A stretch of 64,000 bases of DNA from Epiperipatus broadwayi. Its lineage: Eukaryota; Onychophora; Udeonychophora; Euonychophora; Peripatidae. Position 1 is the first letter of the stretch; every line of letters starts with the position of its first letter. Shown here in pieces: positions 22,748 to 34,857 of the stretch. Both the position numbers and the translations under genes were made by a program. The notes under the pieces are model-generated. The model worked only from the letters and a program-made list of their open reading frames with translations, made no database searches and had not been told where the DNA came from. The DNA is taken from assembly GCA_028023455.1 (NCBI GenBank), contig JAQFVV010006310.1:3224001-3288000 (forward strand), given 5' to 3'.

Positions 22748-23465
22748 TATATCAATGGAAAAATAAATTTGCCGGTGGAAAAAATTAATAGACTAACCTA
22801 CAAAATGAATAAAATATAGCTTATGGTTGTAAAATAGAATTCTGTGGTTGACACAGAAATTTATCACTTGCAGGCTTCGGCATGGTGGCGCAGCGCCATC
22901 TACCGGCGGTAGTATGGTCCCTCCACAACTACTGAAATATTTATTGTATGCTAATCATTTCAAATAGTTTAGTAAATATTTGACCAAAAAAAACAATGAA
23001 TTACTTATCTACGATTCATAATTCTCACATATTAAAACACTAGGGATATTTTGTTAAGTGTAAAAAAAAGAATAGCTTTTGAACAAAAAAATAAAATTTC
23101 AAAGGTAGTACTTTAAGAAATATTTAAGCAAAAAAATAAAACAAGTTATTATTATCTATTATTGAAACATAAATCGCGAATAAAAATATATTACAAAAAT
23201 AAATATTATCTGAATCATGCAAAGTTCTTTTCCATGGCCAAACATATGTGAAAGTAATGAAATGAAAGCAAACTTAAGAAGCTATCAGTATATTCACAGT
23301 GGTTCACTTTGACTTCAATAACTTGGGCAGTCTTTTTTAAAGAGGTTATGAAAAAATTTAAATGAGGAAGGGTAGGGAAATGACACCATTCATTTATTTA
23401 ACTGCCTTGTCACGTTAGTTACCACTATTTAGCGAACTATTAACCTAATAATTACCTACTGATCT
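22748..23465. other. No gene recognised
   Basis: AT-rich, with a short GC-rich island near 22870-22915 that includes the near-palindrome GGTGGCGCAGCGCCATC. Confidence 0.35.
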
Positions 23466-23469
23466 ATAT

Positions 23470-24000
23470 TTTACTTGTCTCTCTGTTTATCTATCAGTCT
23501 ATTTATTTTTATAACAATCTTTATTATTTGCCTGTCTCATTATTTGTTTATCGAGATACCCATCTCTCTTTTAGTTATCTCTCTATCTGCTTATTTATTT
23601 ACTGTCTACCTGTTTATCTATTTACCTGTCTCTGTATGTTTATCTATATATCTGTCTTATTTTTATTTCTGTATTTATCTATCAATCTATTCATTATTTA
23701 AGTTGACTCTCTTTATTTTTCTATTAATCTGTTTATTATTTACCTGCCTCTTTATCTTTTTATCAAGATACTCATCTCTCTCTTATTTGTCTCTCTATCT
23801 GCTTATTTATTTACACTCTCTATCTGTTTATCTATCTAACTGTCTATATGTTTATATATCTGTCTTATTTACTTCTCTATTTATCTATCATTCTATTTAT
23901 TATTTAACTAGTCTATTTTTCTATAAATCTGTTTACTATTTATCTGTCTTTTTATATGTTTATTGAGATACCATCTATCTCTCTTTTAGGAGTCTCTATA
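23470..24000 (+). repeat. Pyrimidine-rich satellite-like repeat, ~200-212-bp period
   Basis: Imperfect TCTATTTA/TGTCT tetranucleotide-type sequence with a higher-order period. Landmarks ending GAGATAC or AAGATAC recur at about 23551, 23763 and 23963. The open frame through it is a by-product of composition. Confidence 0.7.
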
Positions 24001-24375
24001 TACTTATTAAATTTGCCAGTTTATAAATATGTGCACATACTTATTCATTATGTACACAGTCTTACATTGTATGGTCTTTTTTTTTTTTACAAACTAATAG
24101 TAAAATATATAATTATTAATATTGAATTGGTAAACTTAATCTTATATTTATAATTAAAATTAATTTTATTTGCTGTAGAATAAATTTGAAATAATTTGTA
24201 AAGATAATTTATTTCTATGTAAAAGAAATTAATAACAAAAATATTAGTTATTAATACTCTATTTACTCAAAGTAAATAGCTATTCATTTTAAAATCCCAT
24301 ATATGAATTCTCCATACTTTGCTTTTTCTACAAAAAAAAAAAAGATTATTTAAAAAAATATAGCTTTTATGGAAA

Positions 24376-24855
<480 letters not shown>

Positions 24856-24875
24856 AGTGAAAGACAAATTTTCTT

Positions 24876-24925
24876 GGTGTGATCAGGTTTACTAAAGGAG
24901 GTGTGATCAGGTTCACTAAAGGAGG
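24876..24925 (+). repeat. 24-bp tandem duplication
   Basis: GGTGTGATCAGG..ACTAAAGGA occurs twice in succession just after the microsatellite, differing at one or two bases. Confidence 0.8.
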
Positions 24926-25650
24926 GGTAAAAAAAATCGGTGGGTGATTGATATTTTATTTGCATTTTAATTTAATAAGGAAAAATATTATTTATACATT
25001 TGTATTATTAGTAAGAAAAATTAGAATAGAAGTGTGATTATCAGTAAACAATATATTTTCTTTTTAAAAAAAAGCACCAAGTATTGTAAATGTCACTATT
25101 GTAATTAGTATAATCATTTTTTTGGATACAGGTTCAAATATCAATAATTCAGTCATTGATAACTGTATACCTCTTTTAATTCAAACCAGAGAGCACTTTA
25201 AATTTTTATGTATGCTACAGTTTATTATTTCGACATGAGTTAAGATTTATTCAAATAATACTTTTTATTTAATCTTGAGTAAATTAATATGAGGACGTAT
25301 TTTTAAATAAATTTTTAGAACATAAACATATTATAGTAAATAAATATGAGCCATCTTTTTATTTTTCTTTCTTAATTTTTCACTTTGAGCTGCAAGAGAA
25401 AATTATTTAAGCTGCTCCAGTAATTCATAGAAATATTTTGTACTGTTGTTAAACAGTTAGATAGACTTTTATTATAAGAAATCATATAAAAAAAAAGATT
25501 AAATTTAATTTGCTAACTGCTATTAAAAACTTGAATGAAACTTACTGCAAGAGAGATAAATAAAAATAACTTTTATATTGGACAGTTATAAAAATAAATT
25601 TTATAATTTGATATATATGTCAAACTTTCTTCACTCACAACTTTGACACA
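24926..25650. other. No gene recognised
   Basis: AT-rich spacer. Nothing supported. Confidence 0.4.
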
Positions 25651-25654
25651 CATC

Positions 25655-25925
25655 CACTTCAGATAAATACATTAGAAGTGATATGATAAATGTTTAGTAA
25701 TAATTATTAATGTAGTATCAAAGTAATTAATATCAAAGATGTTAATACAGAAATTTTGACGTTCATAAATCAAATTATAATAATATTGATAAACATTTTA
25801 CAAATGATGAAATCATGTGGAAGAGATTGTGACTTGGACCAACGGAAGAGTACCTGGTTAGCATAAAATGCATCTTCAGGGTCATTTATCTTTTTCATAT
25901 GTGTTTATTTATATTTTTAAAATTT
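25655..25925 (+). repeat. Hammerhead-bearing repeat copy, decayed
   Basis: It follows the 31-kb copy from its body (TTTGACGTT..ATAATCAAATTA-like) through GGACCAAC and TACCTGGTTAGCATAAAATG to a TCATTTATCTTTTTCA tail. The catalytic CTGATGA has become CGGAAGA. Confidence 0.65.
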
Positions 25926-26102
25926 GTGTATTGAAGTGAATATTTTAAGAACATTTTTTTTAAAAAAATGTATATGAAAAAACAGAGTGCATTATAAACA
26001 TATATCCAATGGTTATTATTTAATATTTACATATAATAGGTTGATTTTTAAGAGGTGTAATAGATATATTATTAAGTTCTTACTACACCATTTTTTGTCA
26101 TG

Positions 26103-26249
26103 ATCATTAATCCAGGAAAGTTGGATAACAAATATTGCTGGACTATTGAAAATCATTAATCCAGGAAAATTGAAGAACAATGGATGTTAGATTTTTGAGA
26201 ATCATTAATCCAGGGGAAAGGAAAAGAACCAAGAGTGCTGGATTATTGA
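26103..26249 (+). repeat. 49-bp minisatellite, three copies
   Basis: ATCATTAATCCAGG starts units at 26103, 26152 and 26201, each followed by a diverged TGCTGGATTATTGA-type segment. Confidence 0.8.
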
Positions 26250-26369
26250 TATTCAGCTTGTATTCTATTATTACTTAATTATGATAATTGTTTTCTCGTT
26301 ATAATTTAAAAATTAAACAAATTTCTATTAAGGACTTTGTCACACAGTTGCCTGTACATTCATTTAGCA

Positions 26370-26670
26370 TAGTGGTGTACAACCTTTTTACACTTGTGAT
26401 CCCTCCTTCAGATGCAAATTTGACACAACCCATTATTTGTTTTTTCCCATGCCTAAATTATAAGTACAAATATGCAAGGCTATTTCTAATAATATCAGTA
26501 AATTTTAATTAAAAAACAAATTTATATTTTCTAATATTTTAGTATTAAATACTTAGGATTTGAAATAAAAATTTTGAAAGAATTCATATACTATTCCTAA
26601 AACCTTTGCAAGTTCCAATTATTTTTATGCAATCTCCTGAAGGGCACAACTCCCCAGTTATACATCACTA
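26370..26670. mobile_element. hAT-like MITE (301 bp)
   Basis: The left end is TAGTGGTGTACAACCTTTTT and the right end, inverted, is TAGTGATGTATAACTGGGG, the classic hAT end style. Flanks ATTTAGCA (26362-26369) and ATGTAGCA (26671-26678) form an 8-bp target duplication with one mismatch. No transposase. Confidence 0.75.
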
Positions 26671-26678
26671 ATGTAGCA

Positions 26679-27074
26679 CAATCATAAATCATAAACCTGG
26701 AATTTGATTTTTCCCAGTAGAGTGCATTACCAACCCAGCCAATCATCTAATATTGGTCAGTAAATGAGTGTCTATTTATAATTAGTCAGAATATAAAGCA
26801 AAGCTGAAAAATCCTATCCACTAATTGGCAAGCCTGATAAGTAATGTCTTCTCCACTATTCTCCTGAAGAGGGGAGGGGGGGGCTTGTTGAGACTTTTCC
26901 TGGCAGTAATTTTTTAATAAGCAATTGATCTTTTTTAAAAAAATATTTTGAATAGTTATGCAGAATATTCTCTCAATATTTGTAGGTGTATAATGTCTCC
27001 TTCAAGCAGAGGTAAAGATTATATTATATTGATAGCAATTTTCCAATTCATATAATATGATAAAACAAAAGTAT
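26679..27074. other. No gene recognised
   Basis: Unremarkable AT-rich spacer with a short poly-G run near 26872-26883. Confidence 0.35.
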
Positions 27075-27245
27075 CTATCAACCTCAATGCCATCTACTAT
27101 AATCTTGAGTAATTAGTCATTATCAAATGCTTTACTGCAATTAAATCTCTATTCAGGATGAGGGTTTAACTGCAGTAAAATATCTGGTAATCACTAATTG
27201 TTTAAGTTTACAATAGATATCACTGGAATAAGAAGCAACTCTCTC
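27075..27245. repeat. MITE of the CCATCTATTATAAGC family
   Basis: The left end AATGCCATCTACTATAATC and right end TTACAATAGATATCACTGGA are imperfect inverted copies of each other and match the copies at 19855, 34115 and 43620. Confidence 0.6.
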
Positions 27246-28310
27246 ATTTTATTATATTTTATTTATGATTTTTTTCTTTGTTATCAATACATTGTTATTC
27301 ATCAAACTAATTTTTATGATTGGTTTATCAGTATAAAAATCACTGATCTAGCTCTATATTTATTCTGTGATTAGTTTTGAACCAAGTCAATTTATTTATT
27401 TAACTAGATCTAATACTACATAAATTTGAATGATTTTAATTATAATCTCACATGAGATGTCAGCACTGTTTAAACATATATGATACTTAAAATCATTTTG
27501 TCTTTCTTTTTTCCATGATAAATAACTATTGTTCTATCCTTAGTTTAATTTAAGCTTGTACAATTTTTGAGTATATATTGTGTAACTAGGAGGGCCATAT
27601 GAAAACTGATATATATAAAAGGGAAACAAAAGTATTATTTTTATATTTCTATTTATGCAAATGAATTTATTCAAAAGAACCGAAGATAGAATGTGGGAAA
27701 ACCAATAAAAAAAATTTGAAATGATCATCTGATTTTTAAAAAAGGGTGTTATTTTTGAATTTAAAAAAACTAGAGAAATGGACATTGAATGGAGGGACAC
27801 AACTTAGAGAGACTATTTTCAAATTTCATGATTTACAACTTAACTGTGGATTAATTATATTTTTTTAAATGGCTTGGAAATCAAAAACATTGATTGCTAA
27901 GATAACAAGAGTGAAGAAGAGGTCTATCTCTCATTTGCTGCTATATTATTCCAGAGAATTAGATGGAAAGCTTAATGTATTGAATAAGTGAATTACATTA
28001 ATGGTTATCTCTCTTTAAAATTAATGAAAACAGTATATTTTGTTATATTTGTCAAACAACTAGAAAACATATAGAATATACAACATTATTGTTCAATAGT
28101 AAATAAAATATTTAAAGATAATGGTCAATAATATTTTTATTCAATTATCACATCGCATGCTTCAACGTGGATTATCTATGGGCCTGAAGAGACATGCAAG
28201 AATAACGATTTGAACAATTGATACAATTATTATTCAGTATCACACTATTTAGACTAAAATAAAAAAATAGTAATATTTTATTTAAAAAATTATAATTTTC
28301 GAAAGTGTTC
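27246..28310. other. No gene recognised
   Basis: AT-rich spacer. No exon or family seen. Confidence 0.4.
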
Positions 28311-28544
28311 TATAGGTGCTTGTCTTATAGATAAAGATGCCATTGGATGGCACCGTTTTCACGCTAAAACTATAAAATATGACCATTCCCGGGCCATTGA
28401 TTATAATAATTTTGCTGTGCTTTTTTGTAATGCGAAAATAAAAACAAAACAAAATCGTCTTTTATAAATATTATTTTCTATTAGCATATACAATTTAAAT
28501 GATAATAATAAATGCAAAATAAAACCAACAAATTACAATTTGAT

Positions 28545-28748
28545 TCGTGTTTTTTCTATCGTATATTTTTTTAATTGTGTTACGGCTTTTTTTTTTTATC
28601 AATTTTATATCGGATATTTTTTTACTTGTGTTATGACTTTTTTTTATCAATTTTCTATCGGATATTTTTTTAATTTTTTTACGGCTTTTTTTTTATCAAT
28701 TTTATATTGGATATTTTTTTACTTGTGTTATGACTTTTTTTGTTGTTG
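28545..28748 (+). repeat. ~50-bp tandem repeat, four units
   Basis: TATCGGATATTTTTTTA-type units start at spacings of 51, 48 and 49 bases (near 28560, 28611, 28659 and 28708). Confidence 0.8.
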
Positions 28749-28889
28749 TTGTTAACTAAAAAATAATAATCGTAATAAAAAGTAAAATTTCTTAGTCTAT
28801 TTTTTATTTTTTTAGTCTTCATTTTACTTTTTTTTTTTTTTTACAGACAAAGAGATATTACGGATATTTAGAATGACAATAAAAAGTAA

Positions 28890-29036
28890 AAGTTGTTACG
28901 GTTAGGTTTACGGTTAGTTTTATGGTTAGTTTTACGGTTAGGTTTAGGGTTAATTTTAGGGTTAGGTTAGGATTAGTTTTAGTGTTAGGTTTAGGGTTAG
29001 TTTTAGGGTTAGGGTTAGTTTTAGGGTTAGTGTTCT
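28890..29036 (+). repeat. Telomere-like GGTTAG repeats
   Basis: About 145 bases of variants of GGTTAGTTTTAG and TTAGGG, with a mixed 6- and 12-base period. Units are degenerate, and the tract lies inside an inverted-repeat element. Confidence 0.8.
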
Positions 29037-29748
29037 GTTGTTTGTAATGCTAAAATAAAAAAAATCAAAATCGTAACCATACTCGTACAAAATAAACAAA
29101 CTCAAACTTTTTTAAACAACAACAAACACATGTAAAAGTCTTCTTTACTTATTAAACGTGTTTATAATATTTGCTTTTTATGAAATTTACAAAAAATCGT
29201 GTATGTTTGTAATTTTTTTACTGGATATTTTTTTGGTACCGCTCTTTTTTACTTCAAAAATATACACACGGTAGAATCTTCTTTGTCTCGTGGAATGTTA
29301 CGAACAGTATGTTACTTGATGCATTACCTAATTGCAACTCACTAAAAACATAGATATTTAACATTTTCCCAATTAAAACTTCAATACAGTATGTTGTAAA
29401 AAGTCTTAGAATTATTACTTTAAAAAATCTGAACATTTTAATACTTTAAAATAAAAAAAATCCAATGAGAACAACATTTCCATCCAATTCAAATACAAAC
29501 TCTCTCATCAAGCCGTAACTATTTTATAAACTGTGCAAATTCGGAAAATATATTTGCTGCGATGCGACATACATGCTGTACTGTGATGTGACATAGAGGC
29601 CTGCATTCTGTAGCACAACAAAAAAGTTGTATTATAGAAAACGCGGGTTCGAACATGTCGGCCGCGGAAACAGCATTTTTATGTGTTTTAGCGCGAAAAC
29701 CGCGCCATAGAGTGGCGTCTTTAGTTATAAGATGAGTACCATTCTATA

Positions 29749-30640
29749 AATAAAATATAATAGTAGTCATATCTAATATTTAACAAATATCAATTTTAAA
29801 AAAAAAAGTATATGTGAATCTATTAAAAGTTATGAGGGACACATTAATTTAGTTAAATCTTTATTCTTATTTTTATGATATATAAAATATTTAATAAATA
29901 AATGTAATTATAAATATTAATTTTTCCTATGCCGTAAATATGTTTAACTCAAAGCACAGCAGATAAAGGGTAAACAAATATATGTGATTATTGTAATTGT
30001 TATATAAAAATAAACCATAATAAAAATGGTTTGAAATAATATTATTCTATAATATTACATGAATTTATATTTTAACATCAGTGAAATATTTTTTAAGGTT
30101 GTAAAATTTCTTTATTGAAAATAAAGAAATAGGGTATAAGTATTAATTTATCATTTTTATTATTATTTCTTTGGTACCTTAATTATCATATTCATATTGT
30201 ATATTATGTAAAATAAAGTTAGTATTGTTTATCAATTGCCATGATATTCTTGATCTCCAAATTTTATTTATGCCTCTATTTTACTTTGAAGTTAATGTAA
30301 AATCTGTCAGTAGTGGATATTGCATTGAGTTTGTTGCATCTATTTATTATATTACTCTTATTTTAATATCAAACTTTAAAGGTTCATATCATGTATGTGC
30401 ACATTTACTGCAGACCATAAGGTCATTGTAGTTGGTCAAAGAAATGGCATCCATATTGTTGTAAATAAACCATCTAGCTCACATGGCACTCATCTTTATT
30501 AATTTAAAAATTTTTGCATTAGAATACGTTTTTCGATGCCACATTCAATTCATTTATTTATACTGTTACAATATGTATATATTGCATTATAATTAATATA
30601 TCAAATAACGTATAGACATGTGTGGGTTTATATAGATAAT
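29749..30640. other. No gene recognised
   Basis: AT-rich spacer. Nothing supported. Confidence 0.4.
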
Positions 30641-30642
30641 GT

Positions 30643-31045
30643 AAACTAAGCTTAAATACTAATAGAGTTAAAAGAATAGATGGTATCATTCTAATTCTTT
30701 TCATAGTTTATTGACATTTGACTCAAACATACATCAATGGAAGTAACAGTTATTTTCATTTTAATTGCATATCAAGCTATGATTATTTACAGTTATATTT
30801 ATTAAAATGTTGTTTCATTTGTTTTTTGGGAGTGTTAAAACTAAGGCGGTGTTTTGTTTTTTTGAAAAGTTAAATAATGATTTCAGACCATTTACACTTT
30901 ATGTAAATGAAATAATATTCAAATTTCCCTTTTTGGTTTATAACAATGTCAATAAACTAAGCTTAAATACTGACAGAGCTAAAAGAATGAGTTGTATCAT
31001 TCCATTCTTTTCATAATTTATTGAAATTTAACTATTAGTTAAACA
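30643..31045 (+). repeat. Diverged direct repeat pair
   Basis: Sequence from AACTAAGCTTAAATACT to TTTATTGACATTTGACT (30643-30735) recurs at 30951-31035 with about 10-15% differences by eye, a spacing of roughly 308 bases. It leads into the hammerhead-bearing repeat. Confidence 0.65.
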
Positions 31046-31559
31046 TAGCTCTATGAGGGTAGCAATTACTTCTGATTCAATTATATGTATATATGGCCAC
31101 TACACATATGTTATCATTTAAGTGAAAATTAAAGAGTATATTTAAGATAGATATAATCTCTAGTTTAATGAATGATCAGTAATAATGATTAATAAAATTC
31201 TATAAAGTGGTTTATGGCAAAGTTGTAAGTGCCAATAGTTTGACGTTTATAATCAAATTAATAAATTGGTATCTATAAAATCCTAAACGAATGATGAAAA
31301 TTTAGCTCTATGAGGGTAGCAATTACTTCTGATTCAATTATATGTATATATGGCCACTACACATATGTTATCATTTAAGTGAAAATTAAAGAGTATATTT
31401 AAGATAGATATAATCTCTAGTTTAATGAATGATCAGTAATAATGATTAATAAAATTCTATAAAGTGGTTTATGGCAAAGTTGTAAGTGCCAATAGTTTGA
31501 CGTTTATAATCAAATTAATAAATTGGTATCTATAAAATCCTAAACGAATGATGAAAATT
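31046..31559 (+). repeat. Perfect 257-bp tandem duplication
   Basis: 31046-31302 is repeated at 31303-31559 with no difference seen. Both copies are the body of the hammerhead-bearing repeat; only the second is followed by the ribozyme. Confidence 0.92.
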
Positions 31560-31690
31560 TGTGTAAGAGATTATGATCTGCACCAGCTGATGAGTGCTGG
31601 TTCAGCATGAAATGTGTATCTTGGAGATCATTTATCTTTTTCACATGTCTTTTGTCATATGTCTCACAAAATTATTAAGAAATAGAAGTT
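31560..31690 (+). repeat. Hammerhead-bearing repeat, 3' part
   Basis: Contains the ribozyme, then TCATTTATCTTTTTCACATG, a tail shared with the copies at 25.9, 55.9 and 56-57 kb. Confidence 0.75.
31575..31629 (+). ncRNA. Hammerhead ribozyme, type I, complete core
   Basis: CTGATGA (31587-31593) is followed by stem II (GTGCTG, loop GTT, CAGCAT), GAAA (31609-31612), a short stem III (ATG, loop TG, TAT) and C17 at 31620, where cleavage is expected after AUC. Stem I pairs CCAG (31583-31586) with TTGG (31621-31624), then an internal loop, then GATC (31575-31578) with GATC (31626-31629). All canonical core bases are present. A three-pair stem III is typical of the minimal hammerheads of Penelope-like elements and retrozymes. 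Activity is inferred, not shown. Confidence 0.75.
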
Positions 31691-32005
31691 TGAAGTACAG
31701 TATATATTTAAATGAAGTTAAAAGTATATCTCAAAAAAAAGGTCTACATGAAGTTAAAATTACAATATGAGCTATGTGTAACTTGCTCGCTTGAAAAAAG
31801 TGAACTGGGTATTTTAAAAATATATCCAGAGTAAGAGGTTGGTCTGACTTTTTGGTTGATGGATGGTTATGATATTAGTTATGTGAAAGATACAGTGATA
31901 TGAGAATATAATTTGGAAATATGCATATATATGATTATATTACTGATGAACTATTTTTTTCACTTGATGCCTATAGTTCATTGAAATATTATTATGCAAT
32001 AATGT

Positions 32006-32133
32006 CCTGTGTGTTATGGTGCAGTGATAGAGGGCAGACTTAGAAGCTCAATTTCTGAGGATTTTTGTCCACATCTTCACTTTCAGTGCTCAAATTTTTT
32101 ATGAATACTTAACCAATAAACCATTTTATTATT
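32006..32133 (+). repeat. tRNA-type SINE (family 1)
   Basis: ATGGTGCAGTGATAGAGGGC is the A-box region. TTCACTTTCAGTGCTCAAAT and AACCAATAAACCATTTTATT mark the 3' domain. It ends 36 bases before a DENND1 exon, so it forms part of that exon's upstream intron. Confidence 0.8.
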
Positions 32134-32169
32134 TTTATATATTATAAAATATTTTTTTATTTTTTATAG

Positions 32170-32215
32170 TGCCCCTATGCCATATTTAATTGGTGTTCCA
32201 GAACCATTGATGGAG
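32170..32215 (+). CDS. DENND1: DENND1 exon, end of cDENN region
   Basis: First exon of this gene recognised in the window, 46 nt. The acceptor is TTTTTATAG and the donor GAG/GTAAAA. It starts with the last base of a split codon (Cys in vertebrate DENND1), then reads APMPYLIGVPEPLME. This matches the CAPMPYLIGV segment near the end of the cDENN lobe of DENND1A/B/C. DENND1 proteins (connecdenns; RME-4 in nematodes) are exchange factors that activate Rab35 on clathrin-coated and endosomal membranes. Upstream exons for the uDENN domain and most of cDENN were not found in 1-32169, so the preceding intron is either very long or those exons were missed. Confidence 0.9.
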
Positions 32216-32750
32216 GTAAAAAAAAAAATTTGTTCTTAATTTATTTATTTGTTTTCAGTCATGATTACATTTGTTTTTATAAATTGCTATTTTTCTTATT
32301 CTCTCTCCCAAAAATTTTTTTTATATCTTTATGGATCTTAATGGTGGTTAGAAAGAATGGGTCCTATATATTAAAGCCTATGGTAAAATGATAGGCCAAG
32401 GATTAAAAATTGCTGAATCAAACCTCAAGGTCATTCTTCTAGAGATCAGATGTCAGATAACTAATCAAACAATTAAACATTTCATTATTATTGTTTTTTT
32501 GTTTGTTTTAGCATTATTATATTAATCTCCTATTTTAAAGTGCAGTACTTGATCATAATTTTACTATTAAAATCACTTTTTATTATAATGTTAAAAAGAA
32601 TTTATCTTATAGTTAGATTAAATATATATAAATTTTTTTTTTAAATTAATATTTAATTCAATTTTGTTTACTTTCTATAAAATGAGTTCTAAAAGTAAAG
32701 AAAATATTTTTGAATTTAGATTTGAAAACAAAAAAGTTATTATCCTACAT

Positions 32751-32875
32751 AGTTTAATGCTGTGGTAGCGTTATGGCTCTGAAAATCAAAGTCCATAGAC
32801 TCCTGCAGTGTCACTTCCAGTACTCAAACTTTTTTTGAACTCCCAAGCAATAAAGCATTTGATCAATTGTTATTT
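32751..32875 (+). repeat. tRNA-type SINE (family 1)
   Basis: TTTAATGCTGTGGTAGCG begins the copy. GTGTCACTTCCAGTACTCAA and CTCCCAAGCAATAAAGCATT are the conserved 3' domain. Confidence 0.85.
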
Positions 32876-32879
32876 ATTT

Positions 32880-33500
32880 GAGTTATTTTATTAGTGAAAA
32901 ATTTGAGGAAGCAGTTTTTAATCATCATCAGATACCATAAATTTTTTCTAGTATTGAAATTTCTTATTAAAGTTTCCTCTTTTTTTTTTTTGTTTGCAAT
33001 TTTAAATTGCATATGTTTATTTTATATATTTTTAGTGCACCCACTTGAATTATTAAATACAATGAGAGTATATCATTAAAAAGAATTATTTGATGTTTGA
33101 AATTTATACCATAAAATGGTGTCCTTTCAAGTTACAATTCATTAAAGACCTAATTCAATGAAATATGAAGATTTTGGAACAATTCACATAATATCATAAT
33201 CATGCTTGCATGGAGATACTATTGACGATTTTAATATATTTCTAATGGAGAGGAGCTTAGATTTATAAAAAAATACAATTATTTCAATGGAATTGTGGAT
33301 ATAATATCAAGATATAGCAAAAATAAAAAGTGATTAATATTTATTTTATTATTCTTTGATAGAATGAATTGAGACACTGTGTGATATTCCGATAAAAGAA
33401 AAGTATATATTGGCAGCAGACATTTATTAAGAAATGTGAATATGAATAAGTTTAACTAAACTTTTACTCCAGCATTTATTGGAATATATATGTAAAGATA
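32880..33500. other. Intron, no feature recognised
   Basis: Within the 2.95-kb DENND1 intron between the first two visible exons. AT-rich with no supported element. Confidence 0.5.
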
Positions 33501-33504
33501 TTTT

Positions 33505-33595
33505 TTTAAAAAAGGCAAATGACTCCCAATATGCATTCTTTGCTAAACCAGTGCTCTTCAGTTAGTCCAAGATCTCTTCAGTAGTCTTCTTTCAA
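33505..33595 (-). repeat. Hammerhead-bearing repeat fragment
   Basis: The minus strand reads GGACTAACTGAAGAGCACTG, then GTTTAGCAAAGAATGCATAT and TTGGGAG. The core CTGATGA is mutated to CTGAAGA. Confidence 0.6.
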
Positions 33596-34114
33596 AGAAG
33601 ATAAATGTTGTTTACAAAATGTGTAAAGCAGAAAGAGATATTGCCTACCTCCTATTTTATTTATTAACGCTGTTTGTGAATAATAAGAATTAATGTAACA
33701 TTTTTGCAGAAAACTTGTAAAAAAATTAGGATAAAAATAATTCGCAAAAAAAAAAGAAGCTAAAACCATGAAAATAGGTATTAAAAAGATAAAATTATGA
33801 ATAAACTTTGGACAGAAAGTTACAGAATGAAAATTTGACTAACTAATGATGGAAGTAATGCCAAAGAGACTAGGGAAATTATGGTTAAATGGTTTTTAAT
33901 AAAGATAGTGAATTCTTCTGCAGTCATTATAATTAGATATAGGAAAGAGCCTTGTTTAGAGTGTAGCTATAAATGAAGCAGAGATATGGGAATTTAAGAT
34001 AAGTAAGGATTTAGAAGTGGGAGATTTGGAAAAAAATGGAAAAAATAAAATTAGCAATGTAGAAATCTTGAAAAAAAAAACTCAACAGCATTGAACTGCA
34101 GTAAACAAGACCAT

Positions 34115-34375
34115 TTTTCCTACTCTAGCGCCATCTATTGTAAGGATGAGTAATCACTGACGACCAGGTAGTAGTGCAATTTAATGCCCAGAACAGTTAA
34201 TAGATTCCAGCTTTGAATCCCAGAACAGTTTCTAGATTCCAGCTTTGAATCCCACATCCTCATTAATAAAAGCAAAAACCAGAAATTAGTCTAGGGACGG
34301 GGATTGAAATATACTATCATCTAGTACCAAGAGTTACTCAGGCTTATAATAGATAGTTCTAGATTAGAGAAAGGA
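34115..34375. repeat. MITE of the CCATCTATTATAAGC family
   Basis: The left end CTAGCGCCATCTATTGTAAG and right end CTTATAATAGATAGTTCTAG are inverted relative to each other. A ~33-bp internal duplication (AGATTCCAGCTTTGAATCCC twice, near 34201-34252) is unique to this copy. Confidence 0.65.
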
Positions 34376-34857
34376 AAAATCTTGGGAAATTGGTAATTAC
34401 TTTGTGAAAGAATTGTGAAAAGGAATTAGATTGGGCACACACTTTGAAGCAGGAATATTATCATAACCACATTTGATGGATCTTTAAGAGAATCCAAAAA
34501 AATATGATATCTGAAAGAAGTTGGCTGACAATCTTATGGAAGTGCTATAGTATTTGAGTAGTAAATCAAGAAGTAAAAAGAATTAAAGATATTCTATTAA
34601 ATATATGTAAAGTCTTGTCTTTTGGCAAACAATTGATGAAAATGATAATGATGTGTCCATATAGAGAACAGTTAATGCTAATATTGATGGATGTATACAA
34701 CAGAATATTTCATAAATATATTGGTTTATATATATTGTGATTGTTTTCAATACTATTTAATGATTTTATTTCTATTCAGTATTGTGTAACATTTCCATTA
34801 TTGAACTTTTAATCTGTTATAAGTAGATTTTAAAATATTTGATTTTTTTTTTCAGTG

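Larger units (their letters stand above)
28311..29748. mobile_element. 1.4-kb inverted-repeat element carrying tandem repeats
   Basis: The left 65-70 bases (GATAAAGATGCCATTGGATG and onward to CGCTAAAAC) recur inverted, imperfectly, at about 29680-29748. Inside are a ~50-bp tandem repeat, a telomere-like tract and a segment with a strong tRNA B-box match (GGGTTCGAAC near 29645). No transposase was recognised. Confidence 0.65.

Noticed and set aside
23475-23966. 163-codon frame rich in Ser, Leu, Ile and Tyr that looks like a membrane protein
   Set aside because: It follows from the TCTA/TTTA-type repeat composition, and the repeat has no splice or start context.
28890-29036. True chromosome end
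   Set aside because: Units are degenerate, the tract is short, and ordinary sequence continues on both sides within an inverted-repeat element.
29630-29680. tRNA gene around GGGTTCGAAC
   Set aside because: A good B box but no acceptor, D or anticodon arm.
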